Part shown: in pieces, positions 33,536 to 41,265 of the stretch
Position numbering within the stretch: position 1 is the first letter of the stretch
Layout of the letters: every line of letters begins with the position of its first letter
Source: JAJDAT01 sp964344185
Lineage (GTDB): Bacteria; Nitrospinota; Nitrospinia; Nitrospinales; JAJDAT01
Assembly (NCBI GenBank): GCA_964344185.1
Contig: CAYFMN010000016.1
Coordinates: 1 to 64,000, forward strand
Direction: 5' to 3'
Length of the DNA stretch: 64,000 nt
Notes under the pieces: model-generated
Database searches by the model: none
What the model saw: the letters and a program-made list of their open reading frames with translations, nothing else
Told to the model about the DNA's origin: nothing
Position numbers and translations under genes: made by a program

Positions 33536-34513
33536 TTGAAATATTTTTTCTTAAAACTTTCAATTATCATTTCAGCTTGTATTTTTTTACTTTGCATCGG
33601 ATTGCATAACGCTTTTGCCATTCCACCTTATTCAAGCGAAATAAGGTTTAAGCCCATTCTTGAAAAAGAATCTATTTACAATCACATCATAGTTTACTAT
33701 TCCGACAAAGATAAACTTGTAATGGGTTTTAAAAGTAAAGGAACTATATATAGCGAAACGGAAATTGATTTATCCGATTCAACTAATCTAACAATTGAAT
33801 ACACTCGACTCTTTATGTCGACTTTATTTTTTGTTCCTAACCCTAAAAACATATTAATCGTTGGATTAGGGGCGGGAGCTATGTCGAACTTCCTACAAAG
33901 TTACTATCCACAAACCAATATTGATATGATCGAGATTGATGGGGACGTGGTCAAAATTTCAAGGGAGTATTTTGGCATGAGGGAATCAAAATACACTAAA
34001 GTTCACGTCCAAGACGGCAGAGTCTTTATAAAAAGAACCAAAAAAAAATACGACATTGTATTTTTAGACGCCTTTAGAGGAAGCTTTGTTCCTTTTCATC
34101 TAAAAACTAAAGAGTTTTATAAAGAAATAAAAAGTAAGCTCACTCCTAATGGAGTGGTGGCGTCTAACCTGTTTGGCGGGTCGGCTCTTTATCCATATGA
34201 TCTAAAAACCTTCAGCGAGGTTTACAAAAAACTTTATTCTTTCAAGGGACAAGGCAATGTTATTTTGGTAGCGGGAAATGACGAAAGCTCTGAACTGGAC
34301 GACGCTAAAATTATGGAATCTGCAAAGAAGCTAATGAAAGAAAAGAAATTTAATTTTGACTTTAAATATATCGCCGAAAGCTATTTCCCCGTTGGTTCCA
34401 TCGATCAAAACTTACGGGCTTTTACAGACGACTTCGCTCCAGTAAATTTCCTCAACAGCGTCAAAGAACACAATATGGAATGTTTCGCCTGCCAGTACGA
34501 CACGCGACAGTAA
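33536..34513 (+). CDS. Exported spermidine-synthase-like methyltransferase-fold protein
   Basis: 325 aa. The N-terminal 30 residues are a signal peptide or membrane anchor (IIISACIFLLCIGLHNAFA), unusual for an aminopropyltransferase. The core has a Rossmann nucleotide-binding pattern: NILIVGLGAGAMSNFL, IDMIEIDGDVVKISREYFG, VQDGRVFI and YDIVFLDAFRG, as in spermidine synthases. The start is a TTG at 33536. With the membrane protein upstream it forms a two-gene version of a normally fused protein. The reaction is uncertain because many such proteins are not true polyamine enzymes. Confidence 0.85.
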   Translation: MKYFFLKLSIIISACIFLLCIGLHNAFAIPPYSSEIRFKPILEKESIYNHIIVYYSDKDKLVMGFKSKGTIYSETEIDLSDSTNLTIEYTRLFMSTLFFVPNPKNILIVGLGAGAMSNFLQSYYPQTNIDMIEIDGDVVKISREYFGMRESKYTKVHVQDGRVFIKRTKKKYDIVFLDAFRGSFVPFHLKTKEFYKEIKSKLTPNGVVASNLFGGSALYPYDLKTFSEVYKKLYSFKGQGNVILVAGNDESSELDDAKIMESAKKLMKEKKFNFDFKYIAESYFPVGSIDQNLRAFTDDFAPVNFLNSVKEHNMECFACQYDTRQ

Positions 34514-34662
34514 ATTAATATTTTCGTTTACGACTCTTTCCTAGAAGTTTCCCAGCCTTCAATAAATTATCCCACTACAATTATCTTTCCTTGGAAAATT
34601 TACTTAAATAGATTAAAGTTAATTAAAACTTCCTATTAAAATAACTCATTTAATTAAAGTTT

Positions 34663-34986
34663 ATGGCTCGTAAACAATCAGACCCAAGTCGGCACGTTAT
34701 AATTCGTTGGAATACTCCCAAACATAAGAAAAAACCTAAAAAAGTTTTTCAAAATACCCATGATAAGTCTCACAGGATTACTAAAAGTTGGTTAGAGGTA
34801 GACGATAAAAATAAATTCACAGGGACTGGAAGATCAAGTAATTCGTACAAAATTAAAATTCCGAGAGGCGAGAATAAAGCTTTAGATCATCAAGTAACAG
34901 ATATTTTTCTATATGGTCACAGTATATCAGAGACTATACGGTTCCTCATCAATCAGGCGCGACAGAAACTCGGGGAGCCTCTATGA
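34663..34986 (+). CDS. Hypothetical protein with a GH-S motif, possible N-terminal half of a split caspase-like peptidase
   Basis: 107 aa, basic N-terminal half (KHKKKPKKV). The C-terminal third reads VTDIFLYGHSISETIRF: a hydrophobic strand followed by Gly-His-Ser, the placement of the catalytic His in clan CD (caspase-like) peptidases. No signal peptide. Its stop overlaps the next ATG by four bases. Read together, the two proteins would supply the His and Cys of one active site. It is not recognised as a described family; this is an inference. Confidence 0.6.
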   Translation: MARKQSDPSRHVIIRWNTPKHKKKPKKVFQNTHDKSHRITKSWLEVDDKNKFTGTGRSSNSYKIKIPRGENKALDHQVTDIFLYGHSISETIRFLINQARQKLGEPL

Positions 34987-35330
34987 GGAGTCGCTATGTC
35001 AGCGCTTCCAAGGTGGCCGAATATATCAACTCTATCGCTGGAGTTTATTTTAGTGGAGGCAATCAAAACACCGATTCTAAAAAACTCAGAATATGGCTCC
35101 TTTCCTGTTACTCGGGGGATGTACAAACCAACAATCCTCACACATATGCGACAAGGTTTGGTAATAAGCTAAAAAATTTACACTGGAGTGGAACCCAGAT
35201 TATTGGGTTCACCTATGGCGTTACAACCGCAACGTTAGATAAGGCTCGAAAATGGGCAGCTCATAACCCGCTCTATACCCCAATCCCTCAGAATCACTTT
35301 AAGCAAAATCCTCAGGTAATAATCATCTAG
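34983..35330 (+). CDS. Hypothetical protein with an SCYSG motif, possible C-terminal half of a split caspase-like peptidase
   Basis: 115 aa. LRIWLLSCYSGDVQ (about residues 35-48) is a buried strand followed by Cys-Tyr-Ser-Gly, the position and form of the catalytic Cys in caspase- or C80-like peptidases. IIGFTYGVTTATL then follows, resembling the next strand and loop. The His-bearing part is in the preceding overlapping gene. Either the two are translationally coupled subunits or one ancestral gene has suffered a frameshift near 34980. No obvious substrate gene (for example a gasdermin) is next to it. Confidence 0.6.
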   Translation: MRSRYVSASKVAEYINSIAGVYFSGGNQNTDSKKLRIWLLSCYSGDVQTNNPHTYATRFGNKLKNLHWSGTQIIGFTYGVTTATLDKARKWAAHNPLYTPIPQNHFKQNPQVIII

Positions 35331-35391
35331 AAATTCAGTCCAACAGAACTCTAGCTTTAAGCTCAAGTCAGGAATAAATAGATAGGATCGT

Positions 35392-35889
35392 CTATTCGTA
35401 AATTTCAAATTTTTTGAGGTATTTCACAAAGTCGGCGACATCTACAAGCTCGATTGCTTCTTCTTTAACAATCTGCCGGGCTTCGTCGGAAAAATATCCG
35501 GTTGTGATTATTATTCCCTTAGCGGCCCCTTCCCCTTTGATGGTATCTAAAAAACCCGTTACCATTGTGCCAGGTATTATGTTATTTGTCGGCTCAAATA
35601 CACAAAGCCCCAGATACAAACCGCCAATAACCGGGGTTTCGTCTTTTAAGGATACTTCAAGTTCGTTATCTTCGGCCCAAACAGAATGTTCGTATTCCAG
35701 GTTAAATTTTGAGAAAAAGGCTAAACACTTTTCCTTGAATTCATTTTTTTCAGTAAGGAAAAGCGGACGATCATCTATTACTTCTTCGCCTAATCTTTCT
35801 CTGGGAGGAGGGGGAGCGGTGTTTTTTAGCAGTAAAATCAGGATAATCCCAATGAACATGCCAACAAAGGCAATAGCAAAAACACCCAC
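35392..35889 (-). CDS. Membrane-anchored Mrr-like (restriction-endonuclease-fold) domain protein
   Basis: 165 aa. One N-terminal transmembrane helix (IAFVGMFIGIILILLL), a Pro-rich linker, then a domain of about 110 residues whose end, KGIIITTGYFSDEARQIVKEEAIELVDVADFVKYL, matches the C-terminal part of Mrr_cat domains. The catalytic Q/E-x-K strand is not evident (GLCVFEPTN there), so nuclease activity is doubtful. It overlaps the small membrane protein upstream by one base and ends the complex III gene cluster. Confidence 0.75.
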   Translation of the reverse strand: MGVFAIAFVGMFIGIILILLLKNTAPPPPRERLGEEVIDDRPLFLTEKNEFKEKCLAFFSKFNLEYEHSVWAEDNELEVSLKDETPVIGGLYLGLCVFEPTNNIIPGTMVTGFLDTIKGEGAAKGIIITTGYFSDEARQIVKEEAIELVDVADFVKYLKKFEIYE

Positions 35890-36071
35890 TATTTGATCAT
35901 TTCATCGTAAACTTTTTCTTTTTTTCCAGCTTTTATCAACTTATCATGCTTAATCATTTCTTTAATAGCAATCCAAAAAAGAAAAAATACGATACCTAAC
36001 ATGGCTCCAATAGGAATATTATCGGGCTTAGTTGCGATCAATAGAAAATTTTGAAGGGCTGAGTTTTCCAT
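35889..36071 (-). CDS. Small single-span membrane protein (60 aa)
   Basis: One central hydrophobic helix (IPIGAMLGIVFFLFWIAI) and a Lys-rich C-terminus. It lies between the octahaem cytochrome gene (55 bases upstream) and the Mrr-like gene (one base overlap), so it belongs to the same operon. It may be a small subunit or assembly helper of the bc complex; this is inference. Confidence 0.7.
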   Translation of the reverse strand: MENSALQNFLLIATKPDNIPIGAMLGIVFFLFWIAIKEMIKHDKLIKAGKKEKVYDEMIK

Positions 36072-36126
36072 TTTTGTTCATCTTCTCAAAGTTCAAATTA
36101 TTTAAATATATATAAAAGAAAAGTTT

Positions 36127-38655
36127 TTATTCATCCTCATCTTCTTCGTCTTCGTCCTCATCTTCACCGTCTTCAGCTTCTTCTTCGCCCTCTTCGCCAC
36201 CCAAAGTTAAATCGTAGTTAATATCGGCAGTATTATAGGAAACGATATAGTCTGTCAGACGTTCAACTTGACGATCTATATTACCATCTTCAACTTGCTC
36301 CAAGTCGCTAAATTTGGAGCTGATTACATAAGTATCGCCCTCTTTAGGCCAGTGAGAAGGCATTTTAGTCTCTGGGATTAAATCCTGCGTATTTTTTAGC
36401 CATTTTGGAATCCACCCATGTTTCAAACGAGCGCTGGCTATAGAGAAATCAATTCCTTTATTTCCTTCGTCATGACAATTTCCACAGTCCATATAATTGG
36501 CCATTTTTACGCCTGTATCAATGGACTCCTGAGGCCTTTTAACATTTAGACCATCTTCGTAATTATGGTCTTTTTTACTTGGAATCAAGGCTTCAAAATA
36601 TGCCGTTAAAGCTGTCGCTTCCTTTTCGGTAAAGTTGAAAGTGGGCATTTTTACCTTCAACCATGTTCTTACCGGAGTAGGCTGTTTTAAGAAAGAGTAA
36701 ATCCAAGAAGGTTTGATTCTTTCCCCGACATGGTAATCTCCTCTTTCTAAAGGAGGTGGATACATAAATGTTGCTCTAATGTATTTTTGAATAACACCGC
36801 CTTTACCTTCAACAATATGACAACCTCGACAATTATATCGATCGACAATCCTTCTGCCTTCTTCTAACGCTTTTTGTTCGGTGTTTAAATGGTGTTTATA
36901 TTTTTCTGGAATATTTAAACCGTTCCATCCCTTTAAAAGAACTAATAAAGAATGAATTTCTTCGTCGCTCAAACCAAAGTTTGGCATTTTATCCAAAACG
37001 CGTTCCGTCCGGAAAGAATCAGGTTGTTTCAACTTAGTAGAGGCCCAAGACTTCCAAGTATGGGGGATATGGGTATCTCCAAATTCCAATTCCCATGTTT
37101 GCTTACCGCCAAAAGATGAAAGTTCGGGGGCAATTCGCCCCTCTTTTTCCATACCTTTAATTTCATGACAAGCAAAGCAGCCTCTTCTTCTAACTACAGT
37201 TTCTCCATATTCGATAAATTCCTTAGATCGGATTCGGTCTTCAATACCTTTAATATGCCTTGGTTTGCCAAACTGGATTAAATAGGCCGCAATATCCGAA
37301 GCATTTTCTAATCCGATTCGCAAGTTAGGCATTTTGCTCCTTGGATTGTAATGAGCCGGGTTTTCAATCCAACTAACCAACCAATCTGCATTTACCTTAT
37401 TACCAATATTGGAAAGATCAGGGGCAAAATCTTCTCCTTCGCCATTTACTGAATGACAAGCTTGACACCCGACAGTTTCAAAAAGCTTTTTGCCATTTTC
37501 TGCATCGCCGCCTTTGAACTTATGAGCTACTTGGTAACCTTTTTCAGAAGTAGCCATTAAATAGGCAGTGACAGCCAAAGCGTCTTTATTATCAAAGCCA
37601 AAGTTAGGCATCCTGGTTTTTGGCAGATATTCTTTTGGATTCTTAACCCACTTATAAAGCCAAGTAGCGTTTACCTTTGAAGCCAACCTTAACAACCCAG
37701 GTCCTACTTTTTTGGCATTTTGGAATCCATCCGCTAAATGGCAACCATGACAACCCAATTTTAAAAATAATTCCCGGCCTTTTGAAAGCTTTTCTGCTCC
37801 TTCAAGGTGAATCACTTCTTGATGACAGTTCATACATTGCGATTCCATAAAATCGCCATGAACAATTGGTTCGTTAATTCCTAAAGATTGATCCATTTCA
37901 TGATGCGAACCGTGAGCGTGTTCCGCCGGCGCAGTAGCGGGACCTTGGCCTTTATGACACCAAGTACACCCCGTTTTTTCTGGCGGATGTTTCTTAATTA
38001 AAATTTCTTGATTTGGATGGGTCGTTAAAGGCTCGGAGTGATGCTCATAACCCGGTTTATTATAAGCGATATGACAAGTCATACACCGGTCGACTTTATA
38101 AGTGATTTCTTTAAACTTATTGAGTCTTGCTCCTGGAATAACTGTTTGCTTAATCTCAGCAGGTCTCCAAAAGAATGGAAATGGTTTATAAAAATCCATA
38201 GTACGGACTAATCCGTCTCTTTTACTGGTGAGCTTTTGAAGATCCTTTTCTAAATTCATCGATCTAGCTTTTTTCTCTAAAAGCCTGCCTTCCAGCTCAT
38301 CGTACTTAGCTTGAAGTTTTGCGATCTTGGGGCCGTAAGCGTCAATTTCTTTCTGGATATTTTGCCACTTGGTTTTTTGGACCGTAAAGTTTTCGCCCTC
38401 ATGTTGAGCTTTTTTAAAATAATAGTAAGCTTCGTCCAACCGACTACCGGCAAATTTCTTTTGTTCTATCTCTTCGTCTAAATGAATTTTTGCCTCTAAA
38501 ACCTGATCCGCCAAGTCTCTGAACTCGGAAGAACTTTCAAGGGAATCGCCTTCCTGCTCCAGATTCTCTATTATTTCTTGCTCTTTTGCGGCTATTTCTT
38601 CGTTAACCTTTTTCCACTCTTCTTTAGTCTTAGCGTATTCCTCTTTAAAATACTG
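36127..38655 (-). CDS. Octahaem cytochrome c of the bc complex (soluble part)
   Basis: Open from just after an in-frame TAA (38656-38658) to 36127, about 842 codons. The first 180 are Lys/Glu-rich and probably coiled-coil (KTKEEWKKVNEEIAAKEQE, and later KLQAKYDELEGRLLEKKA). Eight CxxCH sites follow in order: CMTCH, CTWCH, CMNCH, CHGCH, CQACH, CFACH, CRGCH, CGNCH. The tail is almost purely Asp/Glu. The frame upstream of the TAA encodes a membrane anchor, so this is a broken or mis-sequenced single gene. It should be the electron acceptor of the bc complex in the periplasm. No start codon with a ribosome site follows the TAA; the first in-frame TTG (38514) is internal. Confidence 0.88.
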   Translation of the reverse strand, partial: QYFKEEYAKTKEEWKKVNEEIAAKEQEIIENLEQEGDSLESSSEFRDLADQVLEAKIHLDEEIEQKKFAGSRLDEAYYYFKKAQHEGENFTVQKTKWQNIQKEIDAYGPKIAKLQAKYDELEGRLLEKKARSMNLEKDLQKLTSKRDGLVRTMDFYKPFPFFWRPAEIKQTVIPGARLNKFKEITYKVDRCMTCHIAYNKPGYEHHSEPLTTHPNQEILIKKHPPEKTGCTWCHKGQGPATAPAEHAHGSHHEMDQSLGINEPIVHGDFMESQCMNCHQEVIHLEGAEKLSKGRELFLKLGCHGCHLADGFQNAKKVGPGLLRLASKVNATWLYKWVKNPKEYLPKTRMPNFGFDNKDALAVTAYLMATSEKGYQVAHKFKGGDAENGKKLFETVGCQACHSVNGEGEDFAPDLSNIGNKVNADWLVSWIENPAHYNPRSKMPNLRIGLENASDIAAYLIQFGKPRHIKGIEDRIRSKEFIEYGETVVRRRGCFACHEIKGMEKEGRIAPELSSFGGKQTWELEFGDTHIPHTWKSWASTKLKQPDSFRTERVLDKMPNFGLSDEEIHSLLVLLKGWNGLNIPEKYKHHLNTEQKALEEGRRIVDRYNCRGCHIVEGKGGVIQKYIRATFMYPPPLERGDYHVGERIKPSWIYSFLKQPTPVRTWLKVKMPTFNFTEKEATALTAYFEALIPSKKDHNYEDGLNVKRPQESIDTGVKMANYMDCGNCHDEGNKGIDFSIASARLKHGWIPKWLKNTQDLIPETKMPSHWPKEGDTYVISSKFSDLEQVEDGNIDRQVERLTDYIVSYNTADINYDLTLGGEEGEEEAEDGEDEDEDEEDEDE

Positions 38656-38829
38656 TTACTGATATTGTTTATAGCTACGACGAGAGTACTCGTCATCCCA
38701 AAAGGACCAAAAGGTGACGACTAATAATGCGCCAGACATTAAAAAGAAAAGAAAACTATAAGAAACTTCTTCTACCGGGATATATTCCCCGGTATCTTCT
38801 TCCGGTGTTGTTTTTTCTGGAGTATCCAA
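38656..38829 (-). pseudogene. N-terminal membrane anchor of the octahaem cytochrome, ended by in-frame TAA
   Basis: 57 codons from a TTG (38829), with TAAGG at a usable distance upstream, to TAA at 38656-38658. It encodes an acidic head, a transmembrane helix (YSFLFFLMSGALLVVTFWSFW) and DDEYSRRSYKQYQ. The reading frame continues without interruption into the coiled-coil and haem part after the stop. The start is 18 bases after the subunit IV stop. Confidence 0.75.
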
Positions 38830-38847
38830 GAGAAATGGCCTTACTAG

Positions 38848-39603
38848 CTAAACGTTAAACCAAGGGGTCACCCATATATACTTAATATTAAAACCCAATC
38901 GTAGGACAATTTTAACCACAATACCAACCATGATTAAATACAAGTTTACTTTGATCAACATCCTCGTAATGCCCACATTTTTAATGGCTTTGCGCTCCAT
39001 AAACATGTAGGCGGCGGTCCCCACTGCAAAATAACCCAGGACAACAATTCCGCCAAATAACGAGGCCATCCAATAGGACCTGACACCAAATGCATAAGGT
39101 AAGTCAACGCTTGTTAGAGCAACGACTTTATGCGGGTCCCAGTATTGCCAGGGCATAAACAAGTTCCAACCAGGGCCTCGTAAGAATACGCCCATAATAA
39201 TCAAGGCGATCCACAAAACCAAAAAACCAAAACAATAAACCCAAATGGCCACTTTTCTTTCAGTATAAGTATAGTAACCATTACCTTTTGGGTTTACGTC
39301 TAAATAAGGGATCAACATCAAACCAACAATGATTAAAACCGGAGCGACAACTCCAGCAAACCAAGGATCAAAATAAACTAAAATATCCTGCAATCCTAAA
39401 AAGTACCAGGGAGCTTTTGAAGGATTGGGCGTTTTGGTAGGGTTGGCCGCTTCTTCCAATGGAGCGTCGATAACAATAGACCAAGCGGTTAAACCGACGA
39501 TAACCAAAATGGAACATAAAAATTCCAAGCGCACCAAATAGGGCCAAACGTGAACCTTATCGTGGGTTATCTCGGCCCCTTTTTTCTTTATTTCCTCTGC
39601 CAT
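38848..39603 (-). CDS. Cytochrome b/b6f subunit IV-like protein of complex III
   Basis: 251 aa with about five hydrophobic helices. SKAPWYFLGLQDILVYFDPW is the Qo-site region that is PEWY in mitochondrial-type b and APWY in several bacterial split complexes. It corresponds to subunit IV (the C-terminal half of cytochrome b) in the split b6f arrangement, extended by two helices. It follows the cytochrome b gene by 38 bases and precedes the octahaem cytochrome. Intact. Confidence 0.9.
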   Translation of the reverse strand: MAEEIKKKGAEITHDKVHVWPYLVRLEFLCSILVIVGLTAWSIVIDAPLEEAANPTKTPNPSKAPWYFLGLQDILVYFDPWFAGVVAPVLIIVGLMLIPYLDVNPKGNGYYTYTERKVAIWVYCFGFLVLWIALIIMGVFLRGPGWNLFMPWQYWDPHKVVALTSVDLPYAFGVRSYWMASLFGGIVVLGYFAVGTAAYMFMERKAIKNVGITRMLIKVNLYLIMVGIVVKIVLRLGFNIKYIWVTPWFNV

Positions 39604-39641
39604 GATTATTACCTATTTAATTTCCTTAAAACTAAATCAAT

Positions 39642-39902
39642 TTAAAGCGGACCGGAAATTCCACCATCTTTTCGAATACGCCAAAAGTGAACTATCATCA
39701 GCGCCCCCGCAACCAAAGGAATAAAGATACAATGCAATACGTAAAAACGTAATAGCGCTGGAGGACCAACTAAACTACCGCCAATAAGCACGGATCTTGC
39801 ATCATAACGCGGCGTAACGCCCACAAATTCCGCAAAAGGTCCCTCGTGTCCCAAGAACGGAGTAGCTCTCGCCATATTCGTTCCAACGGTAACAGCCCAC
39901 AT
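39642..39902 (-). CDS. Cytochrome b6-like protein, C-terminal fragment after in-frame TAA
   Basis: 86 aa in the same frame as 39909-40472. It begins at the Met in LA-MWAVTVGTN and carries the second pair of haem ligands in FYVLHCIFIPLVAGALMIVHFW (His spaced as in b6). The usual cytochrome b text would read PWDQ..WAV; here PWD is followed by TAA, Leu, Ala, then MWAV. It therefore belongs to the cytochrome b gene upstream and is not an independent gene. Confidence 0.8.
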   Translation of the reverse strand: MWAVTVGTNMARATPFLGHEGPFAEFVGVTPRYDARSVLIGGSLVGPPALLRFYVLHCIFIPLVAGALMIVHFWRIRKDGGISGPL

Positions 39903-39908
39903 GGCTAA

Positions 39909-40472
39909 TTAATCCCATGGCAATAAGTAACCAGTAAAACTTAATAGGAGGGTGAAAGTTACCAAGAATACGCCAATCACCCAGTTAAATTCTCTAGGCG
40001 GCTTATAAGAGCCGCTTAAGAAAACCCGGAACATGTGCAGCCAAACAGTAATTACCATAGAGTGAGCCGCCCACCGGTGCATATTTCTCATTAGCATCCC
40101 AAACGGAACGTCATATTGGAGATATTTCATATCAAAGTAAGCGTATTCGCCTACCGGACGATAATAAAACATCAGAATAATTCCGGTAACAACGGTAGAT
40201 AGAAATAAAAGAAAGGTAATGCCTCCCATGCACCAAGTGAAACGGATGCGTAAAGCATGGCGCGAAATCTTAACGGGGTGCAAATGCAACCAAACGTTGC
40301 TGGCAATTTGCAGTACCCGGTTTCGCGGTGTATCTGCATAGCCATGCCTAAAAGACGACGTCCAAATCTGGGAGTCGGTTATGGCCTTGGCTAATTCTTT
40401 CCATATTTCCCCGCTTTTGATCTTATCGACCAAATCGGTAACGCCGGGAATGCCTTGAGTCTTGTTTGCCAA
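39909..40472 (-). CDS. Cytochrome b6-like protein, N-terminal fragment ended by TAA
   Basis: 187 aa. Membrane-embedded, with the first haem-ligand pair in MRNMHRWAAHSMVITVWLHMF and the quinone-site motif FTGYLLPWD at the very end. The stop TAA (39909-39911) falls exactly where the family has a conserved Gln (PWDQ). Together with 39642-39902 the full gene spans 277 codons, normal for b6-type cytochrome b. It is essential in a working bc complex, so a true nonsense mutation would be severe. Confidence 0.88.
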   Translation of the reverse strand: MANKTQGIPGVTDLVDKIKSGEIWKELAKAITDSQIWTSSFRHGYADTPRNRVLQIASNVWLHLHPVKISRHALRIRFTWCMGGITFLLFLSTVVTGIILMFYYRPVGEYAYFDMKYLQYDVPFGMLMRNMHRWAAHSMVITVWLHMFRVFLSGSYKPPREFNWVIGVFLVTFTLLLSFTGYLLPWD

Positions 40473-40552
40473 AACGTATTTCCTCCAAAGCTAAAAACAA
40501 AAATTTAGCGCAAAAATATATTCAAAAAAATTTATAAATGATTATAGAAACT

Positions 40553-41125
40553 TTAGACCGCTAATATTGAACCAGGTTTACCCCATTCCCCTTTTTCTAA
40601 TAGGAACTTTTTGCTTTTGTCAATTTGGATAAGCCCGTCAGGCCCCAAAGTTATTTTTAATCTTTCCAGAGCCCTTGGAGCGGGTCCTTCAAAGTTAACT
40701 CCTGTCATAGTAAAGCCACTGCCATGGCAAGGGCATTTATACTTACTTTCAGTCCTCAACCACTTTGGCGTACAACCCAGATGTGTGCATAGGGCAAGGA
40801 TAGCATAGATTCCTTCTTCTTCGCGGACGATCCAAACACGCTGATCTTTAACCCATTTGGTGCTTACTTCACCCAAGGTGTAGTCTTCTGGGCGGCCCGC
40901 TTTAAAAACTGGGGAAGGTTCAAATAGTACTCTTGGGAATAACAATCGGGTAAAAAACGCTCCAGATAACCCTAAAGAAGCCAAAAAAGCTCCCCATCCA
41001 GCTAACGAGAAAAAGTCGCGACGAGACCATAAAGTATCCCCGCTTTCTTCTTTTTTCTTTTTGTCTTTTTTATCAGCTGGTTTTGCCTTTGGGGCGGCTG
41101 ACTTTTTTACTTCACCTTCTGCCAT
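40553..41125 (-). CDS. Rieske iron-sulfur protein of the bc complex
   Basis: 190 aa. A Lys/Ala-rich N-terminus and twin-arginine signal-anchor SRRDFFSLAGWGAFLA precede one membrane helix. The [2Fe-2S] ligands are in CTHLGC and CPCHGSGF (two Cys, two His). It receives one electron from quinol in the bc complex. It is the first gene of the complex III operon, preceded by an SD-like TTGGGAGTA and a -10 TATAAG; the terminator at 41181-41212 separates it from the upstream gene. Confidence 0.95.
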   Translation of the reverse strand: MAEGEVKKSAAPKAKPADKKDKKKKEESGDTLWSRRDFFSLAGWGAFLASLGLSGAFFTRLLFPRVLFEPSPVFKAGRPEDYTLGEVSTKWVKDQRVWIVREEEGIYAILALCTHLGCTPKWLRTESKYKCPCHGSGFTMTGVNFEGPAPRALERLKITLGPDGLIQIDKSKKFLLEKGEWGKPGSILAV

Positions 41126-41180
41126 TGACTACTCCCAAGTTTTCTAAAAATGGATTTCTTATAATGGTAATAGGACGTAA

Positions 41181-41212
41181 AAAACCCTGTATCCACAAGA
41201 AAAAAGGGTTTT
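41181..41212 (-). terminator. Terminator of the flavoprotein gene
   Basis: AAAACCCT (41181-41188) and AGGGTTTT (41205-41212) form an 8-base stem. On the minus strand six T follow the stem. It lies after the stop of the gene at 41266-42636 and before the Rieske gene. Confidence 0.7.
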
Positions 41213-41265
41213 AACATATATAAAAAATCGAGTCAAGAAAAGATCGATTTTAATAAAATAACTGT

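Noticed and set aside
36127..40472. General reassignment of TAA to Gln in this organism
   Set aside because: TAA is the natural stop of pyrR, carB and other intact genes here, and no other conserved gene in the window has an in-frame TAA.
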